Shown: piece after piece, positions 1 through 7,497 of the stretch
How the letters are laid out: the number at the start of each line of letters is the position of its first letter
How positions within the stretch are numbered: the first letter of the stretch is position 1
DNA from: Coriobacteriaceae bacterium AM113-163
GTDB taxonomy: Bacteria; Actinomycetota; Coriobacteriia; Coriobacteriales; Coriobacteriaceae
DNA length: 64,000 nt
NCBI GenBank assembly: GCA_027673765.1
Contig: JAQDWB010000013.1
Location: 1 to 64,000 of the forward strand
Reading direction: 5' to 3'
The notes under the pieces: model-generated
Database searches by the model: none
What the model was told of the DNA's origin: nothing
The model's input: only the letters and a program-made list of their open reading frames with translations
Made by a program: the position numbers and the translations under genes

Positions 1-10
1 ACTTGAAGAA

Positions 11-41
11 GGGGGAGGCCTCGCGGCCTCCCCCTTTTTTG
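11..41 (+). terminator. Rho-independent terminator of an upstream gene
   Basis: A perfect 10-bp GC-rich stem (11-20 with 25-34) with a 4-base loop is followed by six T residues. It ends a gene that lies before the window. Confidence 0.85.
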
Positions 42-90
42 TATCTCGGGCAATTTGTCTCACATAGTAGCTGTGTTTTATAACCCTCGT

Positions 91-120
91 TTGTCGCATC
101 TTCTGCGAACGGGCTACAAT
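91..120 (+). promoter_or_regulatory. Candidate promoter of the acpS operon
   Basis: TTGTCG at 91-96 and TACAAT at 115-120 are separated by 18 bases and lie about 30 bases before the acpS start. This fits a sigma-70-type promoter for the following run of genes. Prediction by eye only. Confidence 0.4.
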
Positions 121-149
121 AACTTAGTCTGTGCGATATGGAGGTGAAC

Positions 150-689
150 ATGGCTGAAGCTGGTATCGGCGTTGATATCGTCGAGATTTCCCGCATGAAA
201 TCAATTCTTGAAAAGACGCCGTCGTTTGCTCGGCGTGTGTTTACCGAAGAAGAGCGTGCGTATTGCGATGCATCATCGCGTCCCGCTGCTCACTATGCGA
301 GCCGCTTTGCTTCGCGCGAGGCGGTGCTTAAAGCTCTCGGCACGGGTTTTAGTCAAGGCGTGGGTCGCAAGGATGTTTCGGTAACGCGTGATAAACTCGG
401 CAAACCGAAGGCGCTGCTTTCGGGCCGTGCTCTCGAGATCGCTCAAGAACTGGGCGTTGTTGAGGTCGCTCTTTCCATTACGCTTACGGGAGACTTGGCC
501 GTTGCGAATGCCATCGCGATTACCGAAGATGCTCGGCCTAAGCCAAAAGATGAAAAGGTGAGCACCAAGAAACGCGTTGCGCAGACATTTAAAGAGGCTC
601 GCTCTGTATTAGATGAGCTCGAGCAGCTGCAGAATTCAGCATTGACGGAGCACCTGGGCGATGCTTCGCAAGATACGCTAGGAGCATAG
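150..689 (+). CDS. acpS: Holo-[acyl-carrier-protein] synthase with C-terminal extension
   Basis: AcpS transfers 4'-phosphopantetheine from coenzyme A to apo-ACP in fatty acid synthesis. The N-terminus GIGVDIVEISR holds the Mg-binding Asp, and the FASREAVLKALGTGF segment is the second AcpS signature. The ATG at 150 is preferred over the ATG at 138 because GGAGGTG (140-146) sits just before it, giving 179 residues. AcpS is usually about 120-125 residues. The last 50 or so (after AIAITEDARPKPK) are a charged, probably helical tail not found in standard AcpS. First gene of a tight run: its stop codon is directly followed by the nnr start. Confidence 0.9.
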   Translation: MAEAGIGVDIVEISRMKSILEKTPSFARRVFTEEERAYCDASSRPAAHYASRFASREAVLKALGTGFSQGVGRKDVSVTRDKLGKPKALLSGRALEIAQELGVVEVALSITLTGDLAVANAIAITEDARPKPKDEKVSTKKRVAQTFKEARSVLDELEQLQNSALTEHLGDASQDTLGA

Positions 690-2306
690 ATGAAACCGGT
701 TTTGAGTACCGAAGAAGTCGTTCGTCTCGAGGATATCATCGAACGCGAAGGGACTTCGAAGGCCGAGCTTATGGAGCTAGCGGGTGAGTTTGCCGCTAAC
801 GAGGTCTTGAAGCTCAATCCCGATCGGGTTCTCGTTTTGGTCGGTTTTGGTAATAATGGCGGCGACGGTTGGGTTGCCGCCGATATCCTGAGCCATAAGG
901 GTGTGGACGTGGATATCGTTTCTCCGGTTGAACCGGATGAGATTCCTGCTGCTCTGGCACGTCATGTTGCTCGTCGTACTGCCGGCCGCGATGTGCACGT
1001 TTGCGTCGGCCCCTCGCGTGATGAACTCGAGGTTTTGATCGATAAGGCCGATGTTGTTGTCGATGCCATTTTTGGTACCGGTTTCCACGGGAATCTGCGT
1101 GCGCCGTTCTCCATTTGGATTCCTACGGTCAATGAATGCGCCGATTGTGTCGTATCCATTGATGTCCCCTCGGGCCTGAATGCAGAGACGGGCGTTGTTG
1201 ATGACGACTGCATTCGTGCCGAGCGCACGGTGACGATGATTGCGCCCAAGATTGGTCTGTATAGCGCTGATGGTCCTGAGTATGCTGGCGATTTGATCTG
1301 CGGCAATCTTTACGACCGTCTTGACGAGGTCATCGATGATGTCGACCACGCCGCCGAGATTGTCGAGCCCGGTGACTTAGTTGATTACTTTGCTCCGCTA
1401 CCATCGAATATCGATAAGTATTCCCGTGGCTCCGTGCTTATTGTCGCCGGATCTGCGCAATATCCTGGTGCTGCCATTATGGCGGCCAAGTCTGCAGCTC
1501 GCGCGGGTGCTGGTTACGTGGCAGTCGCGGCTCCTGACGCCTGCGCCAATCTCATTCGCATGGCACTTCCTTCGATTCCGGTCTTTGCTATTCCGTCTGA
1601 TTCCCGCGGCTCCTTTGGCGCCGCTGCGCGCATGACGGTGTGCGAGATCGCAAAGAAGTACAGCTGCGTGCTGTGCGGTCCCGGTATGACGACGTCTGCC
1701 GGCGCTATGCAGGTGGTTTCGGGCTTGCTCGAGCTTGATGTACCGCTAATTTTGGACGCCGATGCACTCAACTGCCTTGCTAAGATTGCCATTGACGGTA
1801 TTGATAGTAACCCCGAGATGTATCGCCGCGAGCAGCCGTTGGTTATGACGCCGCACTATCGTGAGCTTTCGCGCCTGGTTGCCGGTGACGAGGTGAACGA
1901 CCTTGGTACCGCGATTGCGGCCGCGCAGAAGGTTGTCTGGGCTGCAGGCTCCGACAATCTGGTGGTCATTGCCAAGGGGCCGACGACGGCTATCTGTGGC
2001 GTTGAGCGTGTGCTGCTGCCGCTCTCGGGTCCGGCTTCTCTGGCAACTGCCGGTTCGGGTGATGTTCTCGCGGGTATTTTGGCCGGCACGCTTGCCACCA
2101 TGCGCGACGAGATGGATCGTTGGGAGTTGCTGTATTCGTACGCCGTCGCACTTCACAGCTACGCCGGTTTTGCCGCGGCGACGGAGTATGGTGAGAAGAG
2201 CGTCATCGCGACCGATCTTATCGACTTGATCGGTCCTGCCATGGAGCTGGCGGCAAAGGATGCGCTCGAAGATCTGGGAATCATGGACGAAGGGTCGGAT
2301 GACTAA
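690..2306 (+). CDS. nnr: Bifunctional NAD(P)HX epimerase / ADP-dependent NAD(P)HX dehydratase
   Basis: Repairs hydrated NAD(P)H. The N-terminal YjeF_N epimerase domain (about residues 1-215) has the LVLVGFGNNGGDGWVAA nucleotide-binding stretch. The C-terminal YjeF_C dehydratase domain (about 230-520) has GSVLIVAGSAQYPGAA, VLCGPGM, MTPHYRELSRL and the ribokinase-like ATAGSGDVLAGILAG motif. 538 residues is the normal size for the bacterial fusion. It starts on the base after the acpS stop codon and is followed two bases later by alr, so it is co-transcribed. Confidence 0.95.
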   Translation: MKPVLSTEEVVRLEDIIEREGTSKAELMELAGEFAANEVLKLNPDRVLVLVGFGNNGGDGWVAADILSHKGVDVDIVSPVEPDEIPAALARHVARRTAGRDVHVCVGPSRDELEVLIDKADVVVDAIFGTGFHGNLRAPFSIWIPTVNECADCVVSIDVPSGLNAETGVVDDDCIRAERTVTMIAPKIGLYSADGPEYAGDLICGNLYDRLDEVIDDVDHAAEIVEPGDLVDYFAPLPSNIDKYSRGSVLIVAGSAQYPGAAIMAAKSAARAGAGYVAVAAPDACANLIRMALPSIPVFAIPSDSRGSFGAAARMTVCEIAKKYSCVLCGPGMTTSAGAMQVVSGLLELDVPLILDADALNCLAKIAIDGIDSNPEMYRREQPLVMTPHYRELSRLVAGDEVNDLGTAIAAAQKVVWAAGSDNLVVIAKGPTTAICGVERVLLPLSGPASLATAGSGDVLAGILAGTLATMRDEMDRWELLYSYAVALHSYAGFAAATEYGEKSVIATDLIDLIGPAMELAAKDALEDLGIMDEGSDD

Positions 2307-2308
2307 TC

Positions 2309-3454
2309 ATGAATAAAGCCGATTTGACGCGCTGGTCCTGGGTCGAGATCGACCGCGGGGCGCTCCGTCGCAACACGAGGGCCTATAAGAACTTGTTGAA
2401 TCCGCGTCAGCGCCTGTGCTGCGTGGTCAAGGCCGATGCTTATGGTCATGGAGCTGTTGAGTGTGCCAAGATCATGTATTCGGCCGGTGCCGACATGTTT
2501 GCCGTGGCGACGGTTAACGAGGGCGTTGGGCTCCGTCAGGGCGGGATTACTAAGCCCGTCCTGATTCTAAGTGAGCCGCCTATCGAGGCTATTCCTGCAT
2601 TGCTCGAATTCGATATCATGCCCTCGGTCTATACGTCCGATTTTGCTCTTGCGTATGGCGAATGCGCCGTCGCGGCGGGCAAGGTGGGCAAGTACCATCT
2701 TGCCATCGAGACGGGCATGAATCGTATCGGTGTTCACTACACACAGGTGCTCGACTTTGTACGCGGCATCAGTTTCCATCGCGGCATCCAGTGCGACGGC
2801 GTATTTACGCACTTTGCCACGGCCGATGAACCTTCGGGTTGGGACTACAAGCTGCAGTGCCAGCGTTTTACCGAGGCCGTTCAGGCCATTAAGGACGCAG
2901 GTTTTGAATGCGGTATCGTGCATTGTGCCAATACGCCGTCCTCGATGCTCGATTCTTCAATGCACTTTGACATGATTCGTGCCGGCATCGGTTTGTATGG
3001 TCTGCAGCCATGTGAGCTGAGTGGTCGCGTGATGCAGCTTGATCCCGTCATGAGCGTCCACGCGCGTGTGACGCGCGTGGCGCATCCTGCGATGGGCGAG
3101 GGCGTGGGCTACGGCTTTACCTACCGCGTACCGCGCACGCGCGTTCAGATCTGCACCCTTCCGATCGGTTATGCCGATGGCCTTTCGCGTACGCTTTCCA
3201 ATCGTATGGACGTGCTGTATCGCGGCGAGCGTGTGCGTCAGGTGGGCAATATCTGCATGGACCAGTTTATGGTCGCCATTCAGTCCAACCCGGCGCATGA
3301 GATTCCCGAGGCCGAGTATGGTGACGAGATGATCATTGTCGGCCGCGATGGAGATGCCGAGATTACCATGGACGAGATGGCGCGCCTACGCGGCACGATT
3401 AACTACGAGGTCGCTTGCGGCTTTGGTATGCGTCTCGACAAGGTCTACGTGTAG
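2309..3454 (+). CDS. alr: Alanine racemase
   Basis: PLP enzyme that makes D-alanine for peptidoglycan. The PLP-lysine motif VVKADAYGHG is near residue 40, the second catalytic region is GVGYGFTYR with its Tyr, and NICMDQFMV is the conserved C-terminal domain motif. 381 residues is normal. The nnr-alr pair, often adjacent in bacteria, is retained here with a two-base gap. Confidence 0.95.
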   Translation: MNKADLTRWSWVEIDRGALRRNTRAYKNLLNPRQRLCCVVKADAYGHGAVECAKIMYSAGADMFAVATVNEGVGLRQGGITKPVLILSEPPIEAIPALLEFDIMPSVYTSDFALAYGECAVAAGKVGKYHLAIETGMNRIGVHYTQVLDFVRGISFHRGIQCDGVFTHFATADEPSGWDYKLQCQRFTEAVQAIKDAGFECGIVHCANTPSSMLDSSMHFDMIRAGIGLYGLQPCELSGRVMQLDPVMSVHARVTRVAHPAMGEGVGYGFTYRVPRTRVQICTLPIGYADGLSRTLSNRMDVLYRGERVRQVGNICMDQFMVAIQSNPAHEIPEAEYGDEMIIVGRDGDAEITMDEMARLRGTINYEVACGFGMRLDKVYV

Positions 3455-3462
3455 GAGTCGCT

Positions 3463-4083
3463 ATGGGCGTCATGCACATCCCCGGCCATAGCCATCAGGC
3501 GCCGCGTGAGGTCGCACTCGAGGAGATCGAGGCCGTTCTGGGCGATTGTCACCTTTGCCAGCTTTACCAGTCGCGCCATAACATCGTGTTTGGCGTGGGA
3601 AACCCCCACGCTCGCGTGATGTTTATTGGCGAGGCGCCGGGCCGCAATGAGGATTTGCAGGGCGAGCCCTTTGTGGGGGCGGCAGGCGAGGACCTCAACG
3701 GCATTTTGTCGCTGGCGGGGCTCAAACGCGAAGACGTCTACATTGCCAACGTGCTTAAGTGCCGCCCGCCGGGAAACCGCAATCCGCGTCCCGAGGAAGT
3801 GCTGGCTTGCTCGCCATTTTTGCGTGAGCAGATTCGAAGCATCTGGCCCGATATTATTGTGACGCTCGGCAACCCCGCGACGCACTTTGTGCTAAAGACC
3901 GAGATTGGCATTACTAAGCTGCGCGGCAGGTTCCACCAGATGGGGCATTTTGTGGTAATGCCCACGTTCCATCCGGCAGCAGCGCTGCGCAATCCGGCGT
4001 GGCAGGAGCTGCTGGAGGAAGACTTTAAGATGCTGGGCGACTATCTGGAGCGACATCCCGCGCCAGAGGACGCCTCGGAATAA
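3463..4083 (+). CDS. Family 4 uracil-DNA glycosylase (Fe-S)
   Basis: Removes uracil from DNA in base excision repair. The N-terminal CHLC pair, the later KCRPPGNRNP segment and a further Cys in LACSPF give the four-cysteine pattern of family-4 Fe-S UDGs. GEAPGRNEDLQGEPFVG is the active-site motif and TFHPAA the C-terminal His motif. The frame is open from 3415, inside alr, but the ATG at 3463 has GGAG 7 bases before it and gives a normal 206-residue protein. Confidence 0.9.
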   Translation: MGVMHIPGHSHQAPREVALEEIEAVLGDCHLCQLYQSRHNIVFGVGNPHARVMFIGEAPGRNEDLQGEPFVGAAGEDLNGILSLAGLKREDVYIANVLKCRPPGNRNPRPEEVLACSPFLREQIRSIWPDIIVTLGNPATHFVLKTEIGITKLRGRFHQMGHFVVMPTFHPAAALRNPAWQELLEEDFKMLGDYLERHPAPEDASE

Positions 4084-4095
4084 TAAGGAGCATAT

Positions 4096-4602
4096 ATGTC
4101 CCTGGAGCGCCTGGGGGTAGGTACTTACAAAACGACTTGCGCTGCCGATACGGAGTACTTTGGCGAGCTAATTGCACCGTGCCTTGAGGACGGCGATGTG
4201 CTCATCCTGACCGGTGGCCTGGGAGTGGGCAAAACTCACTTTACCAAGGGCGTCTCGCGCGGGCTGGGCGATGGGCATATGGTTACGAGCCCTACGTTCG
4301 CCCTCATGGCCGTTCACGATCAAGGTCGTATTCCGCTGTTTCACTTTGATCTATACCGCCTGGAGCATGCCTACGAGCTCGAGGATACGGGCATTTTCGA
4401 TGTGCTGGGCTATGAGGGTGCTTGCCTGCTGGAATGGGGCGAACAATTCCAGGACGAGCTGACGGATGAGTATCTTTCGGTGACGCTCAGGCGTGATGAG
4501 GGCGACAGCGACGTGCGAACGATAACGCTTGAGGCGCACGGTGACCGCGCAATGGAGCTTTCCCATTTGATTGATAAGGCTGTACAAGATGAGCTTGCAT
4601 AA
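4096..4602 (+). CDS. tsaE: tRNA t6A biosynthesis ATPase TsaE
   Basis: ATPase partner of TsaB/TsaD in threonylcarbamoyladenosine (t6A37) modification of tRNAs reading ANN codons. It has the Walker A motif GLGVGKTHF near residue 40, the TSPTFALM switch segment and LLEWGE near residue 120, all typical of TsaE. 168 residues is slightly long for the family. Its 3' end overlaps the next gene, which encodes the partner proteins, by 14 bases. Confidence 0.93.
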   Translation: MSLERLGVGTYKTTCAADTEYFGELIAPCLEDGDVLILTGGLGVGKTHFTKGVSRGLGDGHMVTSPTFALMAVHDQGRIPLFHFDLYRLEHAYELEDTGIFDVLGYEGACLLEWGEQFQDELTDEYLSVTLRRDEGDSDVRTITLEAHGDRAMELSHLIDKAVQDELA

Positions 4603-6973
4603 CGACAACGCGCTGGTGGTGGCGCTCGATACCTCGACTGACATGCTTGCCTGCGCGGCAAGCTGGATTGATGGGCAGACGGGTGAGACGAAGCTCGTGA
4701 GTGGCGACCACATGTGTCGCCGTCACGCCAACGTTGAGCTCGTGAATACCGTTGATGGCGTGCTGGCTCAAGCCGGTCTGGATCGCAGCGATGTTGGTTG
4801 CTATGTGGTCGGCCGCGGCCCGGGGTCCTTTACGGGTGTGCGCATCGGCATCTCCACTGCCAAGGGCCTCGCGCGTGGTGCCAATGTTCCGCTGCTGGGC
4901 GTGTCGACGCTCGACGCTTGCGCTTGGACGGCGTGGAAGGCTGGCGTGCGCGGCAAGCTTGGTATCTTGGCCGATGCTATGCGCGGTGAGGTATATCCGG
5001 CGCTGTATATGCTGGTCGATGAGGGTCCCGAGCGTCAATTTGAGCGCGAACACGTGGTCAAGGCCGCCGTGGCGCTCGATGAGTGGCGCCAAGCAGCGGA
5101 CTGGGGCCAGGTTCAGCTGACCGGTGACGGTCTCGTGCGCTATGGCAAGCTGCTGGGTGAGGACGAGGCCGCCCGCTGCGTGGAGCGCGACCTGTGGTGG
5201 CCTTCGGGCGAGGGCTTGCTGCTCGCGCACGCTGCGGGTGACGGCGATCCGGCCCGCGTCCTGCCGATTTACACGCGCCTTTCGGATGCCGAGGAAAACG
5301 AGCGCAAGCGTCTTGGTCTTGCCGAGAGTGCGCAGAGCGAAATTACGGGTGTTGCCGATGAGCTCGCCGGTCGTCATCTGCAGTTCCGTCCCATGGGCGC
5401 GGCGGATGCCGAGGGCGCAAGCGCGCTGGAGGCTGCCTGCTTTGAAGGTGCCGGACACGAGGCATGGACGCCGGGCATGTTCCTGTCCGAACTGGGCGAG
5501 GACGTCGCTGCGCCGCGTAGTTGGTGGGTGGCACACGACGACGGCAAGCTGCTGGGCCTTGCCGGCGGTATGGTCGTGGACGGTGATGTGCAGATTCTGG
5601 ATGTCGCCGTCGACCCGGCACATCGCCGTGAGGGCATTGCCCGCAAGCTGCTGTCGCATGTGAGCTATGATGCCCAGATGCTCGGCTGCACTACGGCTTC
5701 GCTCGAGGTCGAGGACGGTAACGAGGGAGCGACCGCGCTTTATAACGCTCTGGGCTTTACCGAGGCTGGCCGTCGCCGCGGCTACTATGGTGCCGGCAAG
5801 GACGCCATCGTCATGACGGCTCCGCTGCCCCTGGTGCTTCCGGTCGATAATGCTTCGCCCGAGCCGACGGCGGCAGAGCAGCGCGTATGGCCGCTGCCTG
5901 CGCCTGGGCGCTCCGAGGGGGAGCGTGCCGAAATTGAGCGCCGCCGCCTAGTGCTCGCTATCGAGAGCTCCTGCGACGAGACGGCCGTGGCGATTATCGA
6001 TGCGGATGGCAATATGCTGGCCAACCAGGTGTCGACACAGATTGATTTTCACGCCCGCTTTGGCGGCGTGGTGCCCGAGATCGCCTCGCGCAAACACGTT
6101 GAGGTGATTGTGAGTGTCGTGGATGCGGCGCTCGAGGATGCCGCAGCATCGCTTGGTCTTGAGGGTGGAGCCATCGCGCCGAGCGAACTCGCCGCTGTTG
6201 GCGTGACGCAGGGTCCGGGCCTGGTGGGTGCTCTGGTAGTGGGCGTCGCCTTCGCCAAGGGCTTTGCCTATGCCGCCGGCAAGCCGCTCGTGTGCGTCAA
6301 CCATCTGGAGGGCCATCTGTTCGCCAATCTGCTGGCGCAGCCCGATCTCAGGCCGCCGTTTATCTTCACGCTCGTCTCGGGCGGTCATACCATGCTCATG
6401 CACGTGAAGGCATGGGGCGACTACGAGGTACTTGGTGAGACACTCGACGATGCTGTGGGCGAGGCCTTCGACAAGGTGGCAAAGGCGCTGGGCCTGGGCT
6501 ATCCCGGTGGCCCCATCATCTCCAAGCTGGCCGAGACGGGCAACCCCCGCGCGATCGATTTTCCTCGCGCGCTTAACAGCAGGGGAGACTATCGTTTCTC
6601 GCTTTCGGGTCTTAAAACGGCCGTGACGCTCTACATCGAGCAGGAGACCAAGGCCGGGCGCACGATTCACCTGCCCGATCTGGCGGCTTCGTTTGAGGCA
6701 GCCGTCTTTGACGTTCAGTACAAGAAGGCCAAAAACGCCCTGCATGCCACCGGATGCAAGGAATACTGCATCGGTGGCGGCGTCTCGGCCAACCCGCATC
6801 TGCGCGAGATGATGATCAAGAAGCTTGGGCGTCAGGGGATCCGCGTAACGGTGCCACCGCTTTCGGCGTGCACCGACAACGCCGCCATGATCGCAGAGGT
6901 TGCTCGCCGTAAATTCGACCGAGGAGAAATCTCGCCGTTCGACGTCGACGCCGATCCAAACATGACGCTGTAG
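4589..6973 (+). CDS. Three-domain TsaB-RimI-TsaD fusion protein
   Basis: One 794-residue chain joins three proteins. TsaB-like domain, about 1-235: ALDTSTDMLACAAS and GRGPGSFTGVRIG, the dimerization subunit signature. RimI-like GNAT acetyltransferase, about 262-410: LDVAVDPAHRREGIARKLL acetyl-CoA loop and YNALGFTEAGRRRGYY. TsaD, about 452-794: AIESSCDET, the metal-binding HLEGH, LVSGGHT, FSLSGLKT and GGGVSANPHLR. All key TsaD motifs are intact. The ATG at 4589 is used; the frame opens at a TTG (4571) with no ribosome site. Together with tsaE upstream it supplies the t6A transferase machinery plus an S18-type N-acetyltransferase in fixed stoichiometry. Confidence 0.92.
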   Translation: MSLHNDNALVVALDTSTDMLACAASWIDGQTGETKLVSGDHMCRRHANVELVNTVDGVLAQAGLDRSDVGCYVVGRGPGSFTGVRIGISTAKGLARGANVPLLGVSTLDACAWTAWKAGVRGKLGILADAMRGEVYPALYMLVDEGPERQFEREHVVKAAVALDEWRQAADWGQVQLTGDGLVRYGKLLGEDEAARCVERDLWWPSGEGLLLAHAAGDGDPARVLPIYTRLSDAEENERKRLGLAESAQSEITGVADELAGRHLQFRPMGAADAEGASALEAACFEGAGHEAWTPGMFLSELGEDVAAPRSWWVAHDDGKLLGLAGGMVVDGDVQILDVAVDPAHRREGIARKLLSHVSYDAQMLGCTTASLEVEDGNEGATALYNALGFTEAGRRRGYYGAGKDAIVMTAPLPLVLPVDNASPEPTAAEQRVWPLPAPGRSEGERAEIERRRLVLAIESSCDETAVAIIDADGNMLANQVSTQIDFHARFGGVVPEIASRKHVEVIVSVVDAALEDAAASLGLEGGAIAPSELAAVGVTQGPGLVGALVVGVAFAKGFAYAAGKPLVCVNHLEGHLFANLLAQPDLRPPFIFTLVSGGHTMLMHVKAWGDYEVLGETLDDAVGEAFDKVAKALGLGYPGGPIISKLAETGNPRAIDFPRALNSRGDYRFSLSGLKTAVTLYIEQETKAGRTIHLPDLAASFEAAVFDVQYKKAKNALHATGCKEYCIGGGVSANPHLREMMIKKLGRQGIRVTVPPLSACTDNAAMIAEVARRKFDRGEISPFDVDADPNMTL

Positions 6974-7018
6974 CTGGTACGGCGCGGTCCCCGGACGGAG
7001 GGGCCGGATATAAGGTTT

Positions 7019-7087
7019 CCTGCTCTACAGTCCTGCGCAAGACGAAGGCCACATTAAGTGGCCTTCTTTGCGTGCGGAACTCGCGAT
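7019..7087. repeat. Class A hairpin core, copy 1 (imperfect arms)
   Basis: A 69-base core (CCTGCTCTACAG ... GAACTCGCGAT) with an inner hairpin GAAGGCCAC-ATTAA-GTGGCCTTC. The same core recurs at 12555 and 30908. Here the flanks pair only weakly (ATATAAGGTTT side against AAAGTTCATAT), so this copy looks decayed. It lies just after the TsaB-RimI-TsaD gene and may act as its 3' end. Confidence 0.75.
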
Positions 7088-7228
7088 AAAGTTCATATGC
7101 GCCGCCCGGCTCCCGCGGCTCCCGAGGGGTATCTCCCATGCAAAAACTTTTGTTGGGTAAAGTCCGAGGTCAGTGGCGTTTTATAACGAGAAATTCAAAA
7201 AAGTTGAAAATCCATTACAAATTTGCGT

Positions 7229-7256
7229 TGACTTTAGGTAACTAAAGTTTCATACT
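7229..7256 (+). promoter_or_regulatory. cstA promoter with a palindrome in the spacer
   Basis: TTGACT (7229-7234) and CATACT (7251-7256), spacing 16, make a plausible promoter. ACTTTAGGTAACTAAAGT (7231-7248) is a 7-bp inverted repeat with a 4-base centre lying between and overlapping these boxes, as a repressor operator would. The regulator is unknown. Confidence 0.5.
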
Positions 7257-7327
7257 CCTTTTCAACCACTGGGGGATGTGAACACGCACGGATCGTTCAC
7301 ATCATGATTGAAGAGGATTTCTTAGAC

Positions 7328-7372
7328 ATGTTCACGCATCAGCTAAACATTATCAGCGTAGTAATTATCTGA
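7328..7372 (+). CDS. Ile/Val-rich leader peptide upstream of cstA
   Basis: A 14-codon reading frame encodes MFTHQLNIISVVII. Six of its last seven codons are Ile or Val. A GAAGAGGA ribosome site lies 10 bases upstream. A T-run hairpin terminator follows, then cstA. This is the layout of a branched-chain amino acid attenuator such as ilvB leaders, here in front of a peptide transporter. Confidence 0.65.
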   Translation: MFTHQLNIISVVII

Positions 7373-7375
7373 TGC

Positions 7376-7462
7376 GGGTTAGCACATACAGCTAGCCCGT
7401 ACGATAACGGGCGGCTGATGAAGATGAGGGCCGTCGAGCGCAACCGACGGCCCTCATTTTTT
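7376..7462 (+). terminator. Attenuator: competing hairpins and terminator before cstA
   Basis: Terminator stem 7425-7436 with 7445-7456 (12 bp), followed by TTTTTT. Upstream lie segment 1:2 (GGGTTAGC 7376-7383 with GCTAGCCC 7391-7398), segment 2:3 (GCCCGT 7395-7400 with ACGGGC 7407-7412) and segment 3:4 (GGCGGC 7410-7415 with GCCGTC 7430-7435). Each pair excludes the next. A ribosome stalled on the early Ile/Val codons leaves segment 1 free, so 1:2 and 3:4 form and the terminator cannot. A ribosome at the leader stop covers segment 1, so 2:3 and the terminator form. This model is inferred. Confidence 0.6.
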
Positions 7463-7497
7463 ATGTCTAGGAAGTTCTTTTTAGAGGAGGAAATGTA

